DNA of 64,000 nt from Nitrospira sp. (GCA_030692565.1 JAUYAO010000057.1:149729-213728), one strand, 5' to 3'. Positions 20,222 through 29,719 are shown, counted from the stretch's first letter. The notes: generated by a model not told the origin, from the letters alone. Program-made: numbers and translations.

Positions 20222-20668
20222 ATGAAACGGACTCGAATCCTGCTGGCGGACGATCACCCGCAAATCCGAGAACTCCTCCGCGTCATTCTGGAACCGGAAT
20301 TTAGAGTCGTCGGCGCAGCGGAGGATGGCGAAACACTCTTGCAATATGCCCAGAGCCTGCAACCGGATGTGATCATCTCCGACATCAACATGCCGAAAGT
20401 AGACGGCCTCCAAGCCGCGCGGCTCCTGAAAGATATCGCCCCCCACTCACGGGTCATCTTTCTGACCGCCCACGCCGAATCTTCTTATGTGGACGCCGCC
20501 TTTGCCGCGGGGGCAGTCGGCTATCTCATTAAAGGCGCAACCACGGACTTGGTCGGCTCGTTACGGTCCTTGATCGACAGCGGTCGCGCACAGAATATCG
20601 CACCGTCCATCCCCCCGAGGCCGGCAAGACCATCAGCCCCGGCGACGGGAGTACGACCGGCCCACTAG
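20222..20668 (+). CDS. Stand-alone receiver protein, NarL-like
   Basis: A 148-residue single-domain response regulator. The ATG at 20222 has GGAGGT seven bases upstream. The receiver is intact: ADDH acidic pair, Asp54 in ISDINMPKVDG, Thr in FLTAHAE and Lys in GYLIKGATT. Instead of an HTH, the C terminus is a short Pro-rich tail (about residues 125-148). It closely resembles the receiver of the preceding regulator and may have arisen from it by duplication and loss of the DNA-binding domain. It probably works by protein contact or as a phosphate sink. Confidence 0.85.
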   Translation: MKRTRILLADDHPQIRELLRVILEPEFRVVGAAEDGETLLQYAQSLQPDVIISDINMPKVDGLQAARLLKDIAPHSRVIFLTAHAESSYVDAAFAAGAVGYLIKGATTDLVGSLRSLIDSGRAQNIAPSIPPRPARPSAPATGVRPAH

Positions 20669-20719
20669 GTTGGGTTGGAACACGGCCAGATTGATCGGAT
20701 CACTTGAGAGGGAACCGCA

Positions 20720-21004
20720 ATGGCTATGCGAATGACACTCTGCGGATTTTGTCGACGTCTCACCGGCGAAAGGGTCGAGGCAAGTCCAGCCAACGGCGAG
20801 CAGGAGGCAGGGCCATCGAAGGACGCTCCGCCCCTCCCGGAGAACGTCAAGATCGAAGAGGCCTATTGCCGTGACTGTGAGCGATTCTACGACCAACTCC
20901 TCACCTTCGGTCGAGGGTACCTCCCCTCTGTTGACGGGGATCTGCCGGAACCTCCGGCCCGTGCGATCCCGCAGCCGGCAATGACAACAGGATTTCGGGC
21001 ATAG
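20720..21004 (+). CDS. Small CxxC zinc-ribbon-like protein
   Basis: A 94-residue protein with two CxxC pairs, Cys8-Gly-Phe-Cys11 and Cys50-Arg-Asp-Cys53, spaced as in a zinc ribbon or zinc knuckle. The segment between them is acidic and disordered-looking; the C terminus is Pro-rich. No family was recognised. It sits in a run of same-strand genes between two receiver proteins, 14 bases before another CxxC protein, which suggests a shared operon. Confidence 0.6.
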   Translation: MAMRMTLCGFCRRLTGERVEASPANGEQEAGPSKDAPPLPENVKIEEAYCRDCERFYDQLLTFGRGYLPSVDGDLPEPPARAIPQPAMTTGFRA

Positions 21005-21017
21005 AGGACTCATCCGT

Positions 21018-21326
21018 ATGGCCACGTCCACACAGGGGAAGGGATCCGACATGGAGACGCACGCCGGCCTCACATGCGCCCGCTGTCAGGGTCCGACCGT
21101 TTCAGAAGTATTTGTCGATTGGACATCCGGAGGGGGACATCTGTCGTTTCCCGGACAACGGTGTCTGCTCTGCGGGGACATCACCGATTCGCTCATCCTC
21201 TCCCATCGTGCCACCCGCCCCAGGCCAGGCGCCTGCAAAGCACGCCCCCCGCGGGGACAGTCCCTCGGGGCCGTATCGATCGGAGCAGAACGCCTGCGCC
21301 ACTCCAGCGGGGACCATCCGCAATGA
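21018..21326 (+). CDS. Second small CxxC zinc-ribbon-like protein
   Basis: A 102-residue protein with Cys20-Ala-Arg-Cys23 and Cys49-Leu-Leu-Cys52, again a likely zinc ribbon, followed by a basic, disordered tail. An alternative start at 21051 (Met12) has AAGGGA upstream and may be the true one. Its TGA overlaps the ATG of the next gene (ATGA), so translation of the two is coupled. Function unknown. Confidence 0.6.
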   Translation: MATSTQGKGSDMETHAGLTCARCQGPTVSEVFVDWTSGGGHLSFPGQRCLLCGDITDSLILSHRATRPRPGACKARPPRGQSLGAVSIGAERLRHSSGDHPQ

Positions 21327-21778
21327 GACTGGCCTCCTTGAACCGGCACGACATGATGACAAAACAGGAACCCCATTTGTCGACAGAATCATCGGTGCGG
21401 CGGCGCATCCTCGTCATCGATCATGATGATGACGTCCGCCTGGCTGTCTGCAGCCAGTTGGCCCAGTGGGGATTCGAGGCTGAAGGGGAAGACAACGGCG
21501 TATCGGGACTCGCACGTCTCGCTCAATCAGCTCCCGCCTCGGCATTCGCAGGCATGCTGCTCGAAATGGATATGCCGGTCCTCGGCGGCATGGCCGTCCT
21601 CCAGGAAATGAAGGACCGCCATCCAACCATCCCGGTCATTGTCATGGCGCGCACGCCCCACATCGACAAGCTTCGAAGCGCAGTCAGGATGTGGGCGCAA
21701 GAATACCTCGTGAAACCCTTTGACCCGGAGCTTTTGAAGCTGAAATGCGCCTCGGTGTTCTCCGGACCGCCGCACTGA
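21323..21778 (+). CDS. Receiver-domain protein with Glu at the phospho-acceptor site
   Basis: A 151-residue protein with a single receiver fold (about 27-145). The acidic pocket (IDHDDDVR, residues 32-39) and the conserved Lys131 (YLVKPFDP) are present. The site that is normally the phosphorylated Asp is Glu81 (MLLEMDMPVLGG), and the usual Thr/Ser appears as Ala109 (VIVMARTP). Asp to Glu often mimics phosphorylation, so this may be a locked-on or phosphorylation-independent receiver. Start chosen at the ATG overlapping the stop of the zinc-ribbon gene; a second Met at residue 11-12 is possible. Confidence 0.8.
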   Translation: MRLASLNRHDMMTKQEPHLSTESSVRRRILVIDHDDDVRLAVCSQLAQWGFEAEGEDNGVSGLARLAQSAPASAFAGMLLEMDMPVLGGMAVLQEMKDRHPTIPVIVMARTPHIDKLRSAVRMWAQEYLVKPFDPELLKLKCASVFSGPPH

Positions 21779-21785
21779 ACGTAAA

Positions 21786-21950
21786 ATGAATGGCAGACCG
21801 TCTCCAGCACAGTCAGACCAATGGGTGACCGAAGACCAACGGCCAATCACGTGGCATCGACTCATAGCGGTGCCTCCTGAACGGGATTCGTCGAAAGCAA
21901 TCGGGCTCCCCTTGGTCTGGCTCTGGATGCGCCACAATGCCACGTACTAA
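21786..21950 (+). CDS. Possible small ORF, 54 residues
   Basis: An ATG-TAA frame starts 8 bases after the Glu-receiver gene, in a 361-base gap that otherwise shows nothing. The peptide has ordinary composition with several Trp (RPITWHRLIAVPPE, LVWLWMRHN). The ribosome site is weak (GAACGTAAA). No homology recognised; it could be chance. Confidence 0.25.
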   Translation: MNGRPSPAQSDQWVTEDQRPITWHRLIAVPPERDSSKAIGLPLVWLWMRHNATY

Positions 21951-22139
21951 CCCCATAGGAACAGTCACCGTGTTCGTCGACCCAGATCCCCCTGAGTAGA
22001 CCGCCACCGAGAGCTCAGACACCGGCCGGAATCGACGGAACGATCGCCCAAGCCAGTCCTGACACTGTTCACGAAACATCCACAGCCTCTGGGAAGCCAG
22101 GCTCGATTTCCCTGCTGTGGGTACCAGGAAGATGTACAC

Positions 22140-22532
22140 ATGACCGACCGAACTGATGCGCCGAACACCCGTACGATCCTCGTCATCGACGACGATCCCG
22201 ATATTCGCAAACTCCTCCGGTTCGCGCTTGAAGAAGCTGGCTATGACGTTCGGGAAGCCCAAGAAGGAGATGCCGGATTGGCGATCGCCAGACAGGAAGA
22301 GTGCGCTCTGGCGATTGTGGATCTGTTCATGCCCGGCAAAGAAGGACTGGAAACGATTCTCGCCTTACGGCGTGAAAGGCCGCAGATCAAACTGATCGCC
22401 ATGAGCGGGGGAAGCGGCCAGACCGATATGTTGCCTGCGGCTAAATCGTTTGGCGCCGACCGGACAATCCATAAACCCTACGAGCTCGACACACTACTGA
22501 CGTCGATCGCCGCGCTGCTCTCACAACAGTGA
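22140..22532 (+). CDS. Stand-alone CheY-like receiver
   Basis: A 130-residue single-domain response regulator with all key residues: IDDDPD acidic cluster, phospho-acceptor Asp61 (AIVDLFMPGKEG), Ser in IAMSGGSG and Lys in IHKPYEL. No output domain. AGGA lies about 11 bases before the ATG. It is the last of the receiver cluster and is followed by the metal-efflux operon; a regulatory link between the two is possible but not shown. Confidence 0.85.
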   Translation: MTDRTDAPNTRTILVIDDDPDIRKLLRFALEEAGYDVREAQEGDAGLAIARQEECALAIVDLFMPGKEGLETILALRRERPQIKLIAMSGGSGQTDMLPAAKSFGADRTIHKPYELDTLLTSIAALLSQQ

Positions 22533-22586
22533 CCTCCATTCGGTCGATACAGCAGCCGGCGTTTACTGCGCACAGAAAGGGATGCC

Positions 22587-23036
22587 ATGTATAGAAGGAA
22601 TCCGGGGTTCTCCGTCACTCATCGCGCACTCCGACTGGTGGGGCTATTCATTGGAGCCGGGCTCCTGGCGGCCTGCGCAGCAGCTTCACCCAACGCTACT
22701 CCGTTGCGGACCCACTACATCCACATTCAGGATGCCGTCAGCCCACAGCGCTTGGATGTCCATGTCGGAGACGAAGTACGGTGGCAGAACCTGCGTCAGG
22801 AGCCGGTCAAGATCGGCCTACTCAGTCAATTGTCAGAATCAGGCGTTTCCTGCCAGACAGGTTTCTCGCGTTTCGGGGCACTTGATGATACCGCCACCAT
22901 CCCGCCCAATGCGTACGTGAGTCTCTGCTTTGCCCGTACTGGCTCGATTCAATATAATATCTGGCTGAATCTCCAAGATCCGTTCAGAAGCATGACTCCC
23001 ACCGCAAAAATCGTGGTGTCCGCCAGAGCAACCTAA
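22587..23036 (+). CDS. Lipoprotein with cupredoxin-like fold
   Basis: A 149-residue predicted lipoprotein. The signal peptide ends in the lipobox LLAAC (Cys30). The mature part resembles a small cupredoxin-type beta sandwich (RLDVHVGDEVRWQNLRQEPV, then a C-terminal strand), but the usual copper-ligand His after the VRWxN strand is missing (EPVKIGL). Two further Cys (about 88 and 112) could pair or bind metal. It directly precedes the TolC/MFP/RND operon by 13 bases and may be a periplasmic accessory to that pump. Confidence 0.6.
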   Translation: MYRRNPGFSVTHRALRLVGLFIGAGLLAACAAASPNATPLRTHYIHIQDAVSPQRLDVHVGDEVRWQNLRQEPVKIGLLSQLSESGVSCQTGFSRFGALDDTATIPPNAYVSLCFARTGSIQYNIWLNLQDPFRSMTPTAKIVVSARAT

Positions 23037-23049
23037 CGATGGAACTGAT

Positions 23050-24366
23050 ATGCTGACCGCTCTCACCAGAGTACTGTATATGAACATTCGCTCAGGTCTT
23101 TTGCTCGCGTGCCTCGTCGCGGCACTATCTAGCGCCGCGATGCCGGCTTCGCTTGCCTTCGCGTTGGAGCCGGCCCCATCGGCCTATACACTCGACTCGA
23201 TTCTCGACCTGGCCTTGGCGAGAAATCCGGCCGTGTCGTCCGCAGAAGGGACTATCGATCAGCAGCGCGGCCAACAGACCGCCGCCGGCGCCTATCCGAA
23301 TCCTACCGTCACCGGATACATGGGCTACGGTGAAGTGCGGGACACCGGTCGGGCCAATATCCGCGAATCCCTCCGACGTGAAACGCTCACCGAATACAAC
23401 GTGACCATCGGACAGCCGTTGGAATGGCCGTCGATGCGAAAGGCTCGCCAAGGGGTGGCAGACGCGGGACTGGCGACCGCCAACGCCGGCATGTCGGAAA
23501 CACGCTTGCACCTGACCACGCAAGTCAAGGTCGCCTTCTACGACCTATTGCTGGCCCAACGGGATGCCGCGCTCGCCCGGCAAAATCTGGAAATCGTCGA
23601 AAGCGTCGCCCGGATCGTCAAAGCGCGGGTGAAGTCAGGAGAGGCGCCGCAGTTCGAATCGATCAAATCCGAAGTCGAGGTCCTGAAGGCCAAACAACAG
23701 CTCGCCCGCGCCGAAAACGCCGTCCGCATCAACCGGGCGGTGGTGGATACCCTGACCGGCGGCGCGCTCGGACCAACCTATGTGATTCAGGGCGACTTCA
23801 TGGGCATGTCGAAGGAAGTCCACCTTGACGGACTGATTGTCCGCATGGGCACCCAGCATCCGACCATTGAACGGCTGCTGAAATCGGTCGAACAATCGGA
23901 CTGGAAAATCGAATTTGAACGGCAATCAAGAATTCCCAGCGTGACGGTCAACGGCAGCTATTGGCGCGAGATCGGCCGGGAAGCGGTGCAAGGAGGGCTG
24001 TCCATCCCGATGCCGCTCTGGTACCGCCGGGAGGGAGAAATCGCCGCGTCGTTAGGGTCCAAGCGACATCATGAAGCCGAGCTGCTGCGGACGCGCAACG
24101 AACTGGCGAGGGCCATTTTCCAGCATTATCAAGATGCCAGAACGACGGCCGAATTGATCGACGTGTTCGACAAGGGCTTGCTGAAACAAGCGCAAGAAGC
24201 CTTACGACTCGCTCAGTTTAGTTTCCAGCAAGGGGCGTCGAGCCTGCTCGACGTCTTTGATGCTCAGCGCGTGCAACGCCAGATCCAGATGGACTACGCC
24301 CAAGCGCGGTACGAATTGTCGGTCTCCCTGGCTCGCCTGGAACGAGCCGTGGGAGGCGCCCTATGA
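23050..24366 (+). CDS. TolC-family outer-membrane efflux channel
   Basis: A 438-residue outer-membrane factor of the CusC/CzcC group. A signal peptide precedes two repeats of the TolC fold made of long alpha-helical barrel segments (for example ALARQNLEIVESVARIVKAR and EALRLAQFSFQQGASSLLDV). An alternative ATG at 23089 would still give a good signal peptide. The stop overlaps the adaptor gene by four bases (ATGA). With the next two genes it builds a tripartite pump spanning the envelope. Confidence 0.88.
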   Translation: MLTALTRVLYMNIRSGLLLACLVAALSSAAMPASLAFALEPAPSAYTLDSILDLALARNPAVSSAEGTIDQQRGQQTAAGAYPNPTVTGYMGYGEVRDTGRANIRESLRRETLTEYNVTIGQPLEWPSMRKARQGVADAGLATANAGMSETRLHLTTQVKVAFYDLLLAQRDAALARQNLEIVESVARIVKARVKSGEAPQFESIKSEVEVLKAKQQLARAENAVRINRAVVDTLTGGALGPTYVIQGDFMGMSKEVHLDGLIVRMGTQHPTIERLLKSVEQSDWKIEFERQSRIPSVTVNGSYWREIGREAVQGGLSIPMPLWYRREGEIAASLGSKRHHEAELLRTRNELARAIFQHYQDARTTAELIDVFDKGLLKQAQEALRLAQFSFQQGASSLLDVFDAQRVQRQIQMDYAQARYELSVSLARLERAVGGAL

Positions 24367-25613
24367 CCTTGCAGCCACCCTGTCGCAGCCGATGCGGCAC
24401 ACTGGAGAATGCTTCCGTTATGAGCTCACCATTGCACGTCCAACTTCATCTCCTTGCAGGCCTGCTGGTCGCTGCGCTCCTGGCTCATTCAGGATGCAAC
24501 CAGGCGCCGGGCGATGCCGCCGTGGCCAATCGGCCCGGCGCCGACTCAGCCCCCGGCATCGTTGCCCTGACCGCGGAAGAATCCGTCCGCATCGGCCTGG
24601 TCATCCAGCCGGCGACTCGAAGCGATTTCCGCACCTCTCGGGACTTTCCCGCGATCCTACAACCGAATGAACGCGCGATGGCGGACATTACAACCCTGGT
24701 CCGCGGGCGGGTCGTGGACGTCTACGCAGACTTGGGACAACAGGTCGAAGCCAACGCCCTCCTAGCCATCCTCTACAGCAGCGACCTGGGCCTGGCACAA
24801 TCCGCCTATCTGAAGTCGCGAGCCAAACTCCATGTCGCCGAGCAAGCCTACGCGCGGGCCAAGTTCCTGCTGCAGGAACAAGTGATCGGGGAAGCGGAAG
24901 CCCAGCGACGGCAGGCGGAACTGTTCAGCATGCAGGCGGAAGCCCATGAAGCGCGCGATCACCTGAAGCTCCTCGGCATGAACGAGGGAGAATTCCGCCG
25001 ACTCGACAAAAGCCGGGACATCCGATCCCATGTGCCGATCGTGGCCCCCTTTGCCGGCCGCATCATCGGACGCAACCTGACCAGAGGAGAGGTCGTCGAG
25101 ACCACCGAGAAGCTCTTCGTGGTCGCCGATCTTTCCGAAGTCTGGGTGCGGGCCAACATCCCGGAAAAAGACATTCCGTTCGTCCACACCGTCCATGCCT
25201 CCGGTGGCAGGCAGGCCGAAGTGCGCATCAATGCCTATCCGAAGGAAACCTTCAAGGGAACGATCACCTATGTCGGCGATGTCCTGGATCCCTCCACCCG
25301 CACGATGCAGCTGCGGCTCGAACTTCCCAATCCCGAGGGACGGCTGAAACCGGAGATGTTCGCCACAATCCGCCTCTTCTCCGAATCGCAGCCTGACCGG
25401 TTGGCCGTCCCGGAAGCCGCGCTCCAACGGGACCAGAACCGGACGTTCGTCTTCGTGCAACGCAACGTTACCGAGTATGAAGTCCGCGAGGTCCAAGTCG
25501 GAGAATCCAACGGCACCCATAGCACTATCCTCGGAGGCCTCACCGAAGGCGAACCGGTCGTCACGCACGGCGCCTTCATCTTGAAATCCGAGTTCTTGAA
25601 GAAACAAGTCTGA
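24363..25613 (+). CDS. RND efflux periplasmic adaptor (CusB/CzcB type)
   Basis: A 416-residue membrane fusion protein. The N terminus carries a lipobox-like AHSGC (Cys at about 44), so it may be lipid-anchored; the ATG at 24420 is an alternative start that keeps it. Order: barrel-sandwich half (GRVVDVYADLGQQVEANALL), helical hairpin (about 140-210), second sandwich half (VPIVAPFAGRIIGRNLTRGE), beta-barrel and membrane-proximal domains ending in VTHGAFILKSEFLK. It has no Met-rich or His-rich N-terminal metal-binding tail. The gene shares one base with the RND gene. Confidence 0.88.
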   Translation: MTLQPPCRSRCGTLENASVMSSPLHVQLHLLAGLLVAALLAHSGCNQAPGDAAVANRPGADSAPGIVALTAEESVRIGLVIQPATRSDFRTSRDFPAILQPNERAMADITTLVRGRVVDVYADLGQQVEANALLAILYSSDLGLAQSAYLKSRAKLHVAEQAYARAKFLLQEQVIGEAEAQRRQAELFSMQAEAHEARDHLKLLGMNEGEFRRLDKSRDIRSHVPIVAPFAGRIIGRNLTRGEVVETTEKLFVVADLSEVWVRANIPEKDIPFVHTVHASGGRQAEVRINAYPKETFKGTITYVGDVLDPSTRTMQLRLELPNPEGRLKPEMFATIRLFSESQPDRLAVPEAALQRDQNRTFVFVQRNVTEYEVREVQVGESNGTHSTILGGLTEGEPVVTHGAFILKSEFLKKQV

Positions 25614-28600
25614 TGGTTACCCGCCTGCTCGACATTTCACTGCGCCAGCGCATGCTCATCGTGATCTTCGCCATCATGCTCGGCATCGGAGGACTCTATT
25701 CCTTTCGCACCATCCCGATCGACGCCTTTCCCGATGTCACCAGCGTGCTGGTGCAAGTCGTCACCAAGGCGCCCGGGTTGTCTCCAGCCGAAGTCGAACG
25801 GCTGGTGACCTACCCGATCGAACTGCAACTGACCGGCGTCCCCGCGCTCATGGAAATGCGGTCCCTGACCAAGGTCGGGCTGTCCCTGGTGACCATCGTG
25901 TTCGACGATGCGATGGACATCAACCTCGCGCGCCAGCTCGTGCTCGAGCGTCTGATCGAAGTCAAGGAGCAGCTCCCCCCGGGCACGGAACCGATGCTCG
26001 TGCCGAACAGCACGGGGTTGGGCGAGGTCTTCCAGTACTACCTGGCCGACGCCCGCGCTCCCGCCCTGGACGAAGCGGTAACCCACCAGCAGTTGATCGA
26101 TCAACGCACCCTCCAGGACTGGATTATCCGGCCGCTGCTGAAGAGCACGCCCGAGGTGATCGATGTGAACTCCATGGGCGGCTTCGTCAAACAGTATCAA
26201 GTGCTGGTCGAGCCGGCCATGCTGCGCAAATACAATCTGACCCTCCGCGAGGTCTTCGACGCCGTCGCCAGCAATAACGCCAACGCCGGCGGCAACATTC
26301 TGGAGAAACACGACGAGAAATATATTGTGCGCGGGATCGGCCTGATTCGGTCGCTCGAAGACGTCGGGCGCATCGTCATCAAGGAAGCCGGCGGCACGCC
26401 GGTCTTTGTCAGCGATGTGGCGCAGGTGTTGATCGACCATGCGGTCCGGCACGGGGCAACCGTGCTCAACGGAGATCGCGAGGTGGTCAGCGGGATCGTC
26501 CTCATGTTGCGCGGGGGGAACGCGCGTGACGTCGTCGAAAGCATCAAGGCGCGCATCGACGACATACACCGTCTGCATCTGCTGCCGGACGGATTGCGTA
26601 TCGTGCCGTTCTATGACCGGATCGAATTGATCACGTCCGCTTTGAATACGGTGTATAAATCTCTCGCCGAAGGCGTCGTGCTGGTCGTCGTGGTGCTGGT
26701 GCTTTTTCTGGGCAATCTGCGCAGCGCACTGATCGTCGTCGCAACCCTGGTGCTGGCCCCGCTGGCCACGTTCATCGTCATGGGCCAAGTCGGACTCACG
26801 GCCAATCTCATGTCGCTGGGCGGGCTGGCGATCGCCATCGGCATGATCGTGGACGGCTCCGTGGTCGTCGTCGAGAATGTGTACCGGCACCTCTCAGAGC
26901 ACTCGTCCGCTGCCGTCCCGCGCCTGGAGCTGATCACCAGATCCGTCAAGGAAGTCGGACAGCCGGTCGTGTTCGGAATCCTGATCATTACTCTGGTATT
27001 CCTGCCGCTCTTGTCCCTGCATGGGATGGAGGGCAAGATGTTCAAACCGCTCGCCTACACCATCATGATCGCCCTGCTGGCCTCCCTGGTGCTGTCGCTC
27101 ACGCTCTCGCCGGTCCTCTGCTCTCTCATGTTGAAGCGAGGGACCGAGGAAGACCCCTGGATCGTCCGCTGGACCAAGCGCCTCTATGCCCCGTCGCTCC
27201 GGTGGGCATTGGGACATACCAGTATCGTGCTGGTGGGCGCAGTGGGCTCGCTGCTCGGCAGCCTGGCGCTGTTTCCGTTCCTGGGAAGCGAATTTATCCC
27301 GATTCTCAACGAAGGATCCGTCGCTCCGCAAACGATCCGGTTGCCGAGCGTCTCCCTCCCTGCGTCTATCGAAATCGAAAAGCGTATGCAGCAGGCTATG
27401 ATGGAATTTCCGGAAGTGGAGATGGTCGTCTCGAAGATCGGACGCACGGAACTGGGGAACGATCCGCAGGAACCGAACGAAAGCGACCCCGTCGTCCGAC
27501 TCCGCCCGCTGGACCAATGGACGACCGCCCGGACGATGCCTGAATTGATGCAGAAATTCCGAGAGCGGTTGACGAGGATCCCGGGCGCGACGTTCCTGAT
27601 CAGCCAGCCCATCCAACAGCGGGTCGACGAGCTGATCTCCGGCGTCCGGACAGAAGCGACCGTCAAGCTGTTCGGGGAGGAGCTGGAGATCTTGCGCAGC
27701 AAGGCCGAGGAGATCGCCGGCCAGCTGAGCACCGTGCGCGGGGTGCGGGATATCAAGATCGAGCAACTCTTCGGACAGCCCTATCTTACCATCGACATCG
27801 ATCGCGGCAAGATTGCGCGGCACGCCATCAATGTGTCCGACGTGCGGGACATCATCGGCACCGCGATCGGCGGCGAAGTCGCGACTCGCGTCTACGAGGG
27901 GCAGCAACGATTTGAGCTGCTCGTCCGCTTCCCGGAGCAATACCGGAACAGCGCCGAGACGATCAGCAACATTCTCGTCACCGGAAGGGACGGAGCCCTG
28001 ATCCCTCTCGCCGACCTGGGAAGCGTCCGCCTTGAGGAAGGCCCCGGCCGGATCAGCCGGGAAAAGCTCCAACGGTATGTCTCCATCGGGTTCAATACGA
28101 TGGGACGCGACATCGGCAGTTTGGTCGCTGAAGCACAGCAGAAGATCGCCACCCAGGTGGTGCTTCCCGCCGGCTATACCGCCGCCTGGGGAGGCTCGTT
28201 CGAAAATATGGAGCGGGCGATGGCCAAACTCCGGCTCATCGTTCCCATCACCATCGGATTGATCTTCCTGTTGCTGTACTCCACCTTCGACTCGCTGCGT
28301 CAGGCCGCTCTCATCATTTTGAACCTGCCCTTCGCTCTGATCGGCGGGGTGGTCGCGCTCTGGCTGACCGGGGAATATCTCAGCGTGCCGGCCTCGATCG
28401 GGTTCATCAACCTCTTCGGCGTGGCCGTGCTGAACGGCATCGTGCTGGTCTCGTGCATGAATGCCCTGCGCGAGGAAGGCGCGTCGCTGGATGAAGCCGT
28501 GATGTCCGGGGCGTTGCTGCGCCTGCGACCGGTCCTCATGACCGCCCTGGTCGCGTTGCTGGGGTTGGTCCCTCTCGCCTTCGCCCATGGAATCGGCTCG

Positions 28601-28771
28601 GAGGTTCAGCGCCCGTTGGCCATCGTCGTCATCGGCGGACTGGTTAGCTCCACGTTGCTGACGTTGATCGTGCTGCCGATCCTCTATCGATGGATTGAAG
28701 GAAGTACCCAACAGGACACTCCGCCGACCGACAGCCGCCCCGTTATCGAACCAGCCCATGAAGGGCAATAG
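25613..28771 (+). CDS. CusA/CzcA-family heavy-metal RND efflux transporter
   Basis: A 1052-residue inner-membrane proton-driven pump with 12 membrane helices and two large periplasmic loops. Signature elements include the N-terminal DAFPDVTSVLVQV, the fourth-helix motif AIGMIVDGSVVVVENVYRHL (Asp, Glu and Asn of the heavy-metal subgroup present), and the C-terminal block RPVLMTALVALLGLVPLA. The fourth-helix sequence is intermediate between CzcA (Zn, Co, Ni) and CusA (Cu, Ag) types, so the metal is not predicted. It is the last gene of the three-gene efflux operon. A 772-codon antisense frame across it is a shadow. Confidence 0.92.
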   Translation: MVTRLLDISLRQRMLIVIFAIMLGIGGLYSFRTIPIDAFPDVTSVLVQVVTKAPGLSPAEVERLVTYPIELQLTGVPALMEMRSLTKVGLSLVTIVFDDAMDINLARQLVLERLIEVKEQLPPGTEPMLVPNSTGLGEVFQYYLADARAPALDEAVTHQQLIDQRTLQDWIIRPLLKSTPEVIDVNSMGGFVKQYQVLVEPAMLRKYNLTLREVFDAVASNNANAGGNILEKHDEKYIVRGIGLIRSLEDVGRIVIKEAGGTPVFVSDVAQVLIDHAVRHGATVLNGDREVVSGIVLMLRGGNARDVVESIKARIDDIHRLHLLPDGLRIVPFYDRIELITSALNTVYKSLAEGVVLVVVVLVLFLGNLRSALIVVATLVLAPLATFIVMGQVGLTANLMSLGGLAIAIGMIVDGSVVVVENVYRHLSEHSSAAVPRLELITRSVKEVGQPVVFGILIITLVFLPLLSLHGMEGKMFKPLAYTIMIALLASLVLSLTLSPVLCSLMLKRGTEEDPWIVRWTKRLYAPSLRWALGHTSIVLVGAVGSLLGSLALFPFLGSEFIPILNEGSVAPQTIRLPSVSLPASIEIEKRMQQAMMEFPEVEMVVSKIGRTELGNDPQEPNESDPVVRLRPLDQWTTARTMPELMQKFRERLTRIPGATFLISQPIQQRVDELISGVRTEATVKLFGEELEILRSKAEEIAGQLSTVRGVRDIKIEQLFGQPYLTIDIDRGKIARHAINVSDVRDIIGTAIGGEVATRVYEGQQRFELLVRFPEQYRNSAETISNILVTGRDGALIPLADLGSVRLEEGPGRISREKLQRYVSIGFNTMGRDIGSLVAEAQQKIATQVVLPAGYTAAWGGSFENMERAMAKLRLIVPITIGLIFLLLYSTFDSLRQAALIILNLPFALIGGVVALWLTGEYLSVPASIGFINLFGVAVLNGIVLVSCMNALREEGASLDEAVMSGALLRLRPVLMTALVALLGLVPLAFAHGIGSEVQRPLAIVVIGGLVSSTLLTLIVLPILYRWIEGSTQQDTPPTDSRPVIEPAHEGQ

Positions 28772-28862
28772 CCCTGGTGCAATCTCATCAGATCGTCGGA
28801 ACGTTTCAACAACCTGCGCATGACAAGCGCTTCGTGAAAGGCACCCTGACAATCTCGATACC

Positions 28863-29719
28863 ATGAACGTGCGACCCACGATCAAGCAGGAATGGTCCCT
28901 ATTGGTCAGCGGCGGCACCTCGGTGGCCTTTCTTGTCTTCGGACAGAGATGGCTGGGGGATCTTTCGCACCAGACGTGGTTTGCACTCATGTTCGTGTGG
29001 CTCTTCACCGTCATCCTGCTGTCGGCTTTTGCCGTCGTCCGCCATGCCGAAAGCCTAGCGACGAAACTGGGGGAACCGGGGGGAACGCTCATTCTGACGC
29101 TGGCTGTCACCGGGATTGAAGTTATGATGATCAGCGCCGTCATGCTGACCGGCAAAGGCAACCCATCGCTCGCGCGGGATGCGATGTTCGCCGTCGTGAT
29201 GATCACCCTCAATGGAATGATCGGCTTTTCCCTCCTGCTGGGAGGACTGCGGTATCACGAACAGACGTACAATCTGCAAGGAGCGAACGCCTTCCTAGCG
29301 GTGATTATCCCCCTGGCCGTGCTTGGCCTGGTCCTGCCAAATTTTACGATGTCTTCTCCGGGTCCGACGTTATCGCCTCGCCAATCGACCTTTTTGATCA
29401 TCATGTCGATCGGACTCTATGCGGTTTTTCTCGCCATGCAGATTTCCCGCCATCGGAATTACTTTATGGCGCCGGCTTCGCTCGAACCGACGGAAGCCCC
29501 CTACTTCAAATGCTCGTCCGACGACCAAGACCGCTCGGGGTTACACCTGATGCTGTTGCTGGTAGCGCATCTACTGCCTGTCGTCATTCTGGCCGGACAG
29601 ATTGCGGTCCCTATTACCCACGCCATCCATGAATTACACGCTCCCGCGGCCTTGGCCGGGGTGCTCGTATCTGTGCTGGTGTTGTCTCCTGAGTCGATGA
29701 GCGCGGTGCGTGCCGCATC
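28863..29719 (+). pseudogene. chaA: 3'-truncated ChaA-type cation/proton antiporter
   Basis: The first about 285 codons encode a ChaA-like Ca2+(Na+)/H+ exchanger, with the first exchanger repeat (LAVTGIEVMMISAVML, then RDAMFAVVMITLNGMIGF) and the start of the second ([20 protein letters not shown]). The family continues for about 75 more residues of membrane helices. Here the sequence changes abruptly after AVRAA (near 29717) and runs out of frame into sugE-derived DNA, giving a nonsense tail up to a stop at 29876. The second repeat is lost, so transport activity is unlikely. It follows the efflux operon by 91 bases. Confidence 0.8.

Noticed and set aside
25637..26890. 417-codon minus-strand ORF opposite the RND transporter
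   Set aside because: Shadow of the transporter frame, with His/Asp/Gln-rich low-complexity translation.
26894..29212. 772-codon minus-strand ORF opposite the RND transporter
   Set aside because: It is the antisense of well-supported genes; the composition (Asp, Gln, Arg, His rich) is typical of a GC-rich shadow frame.
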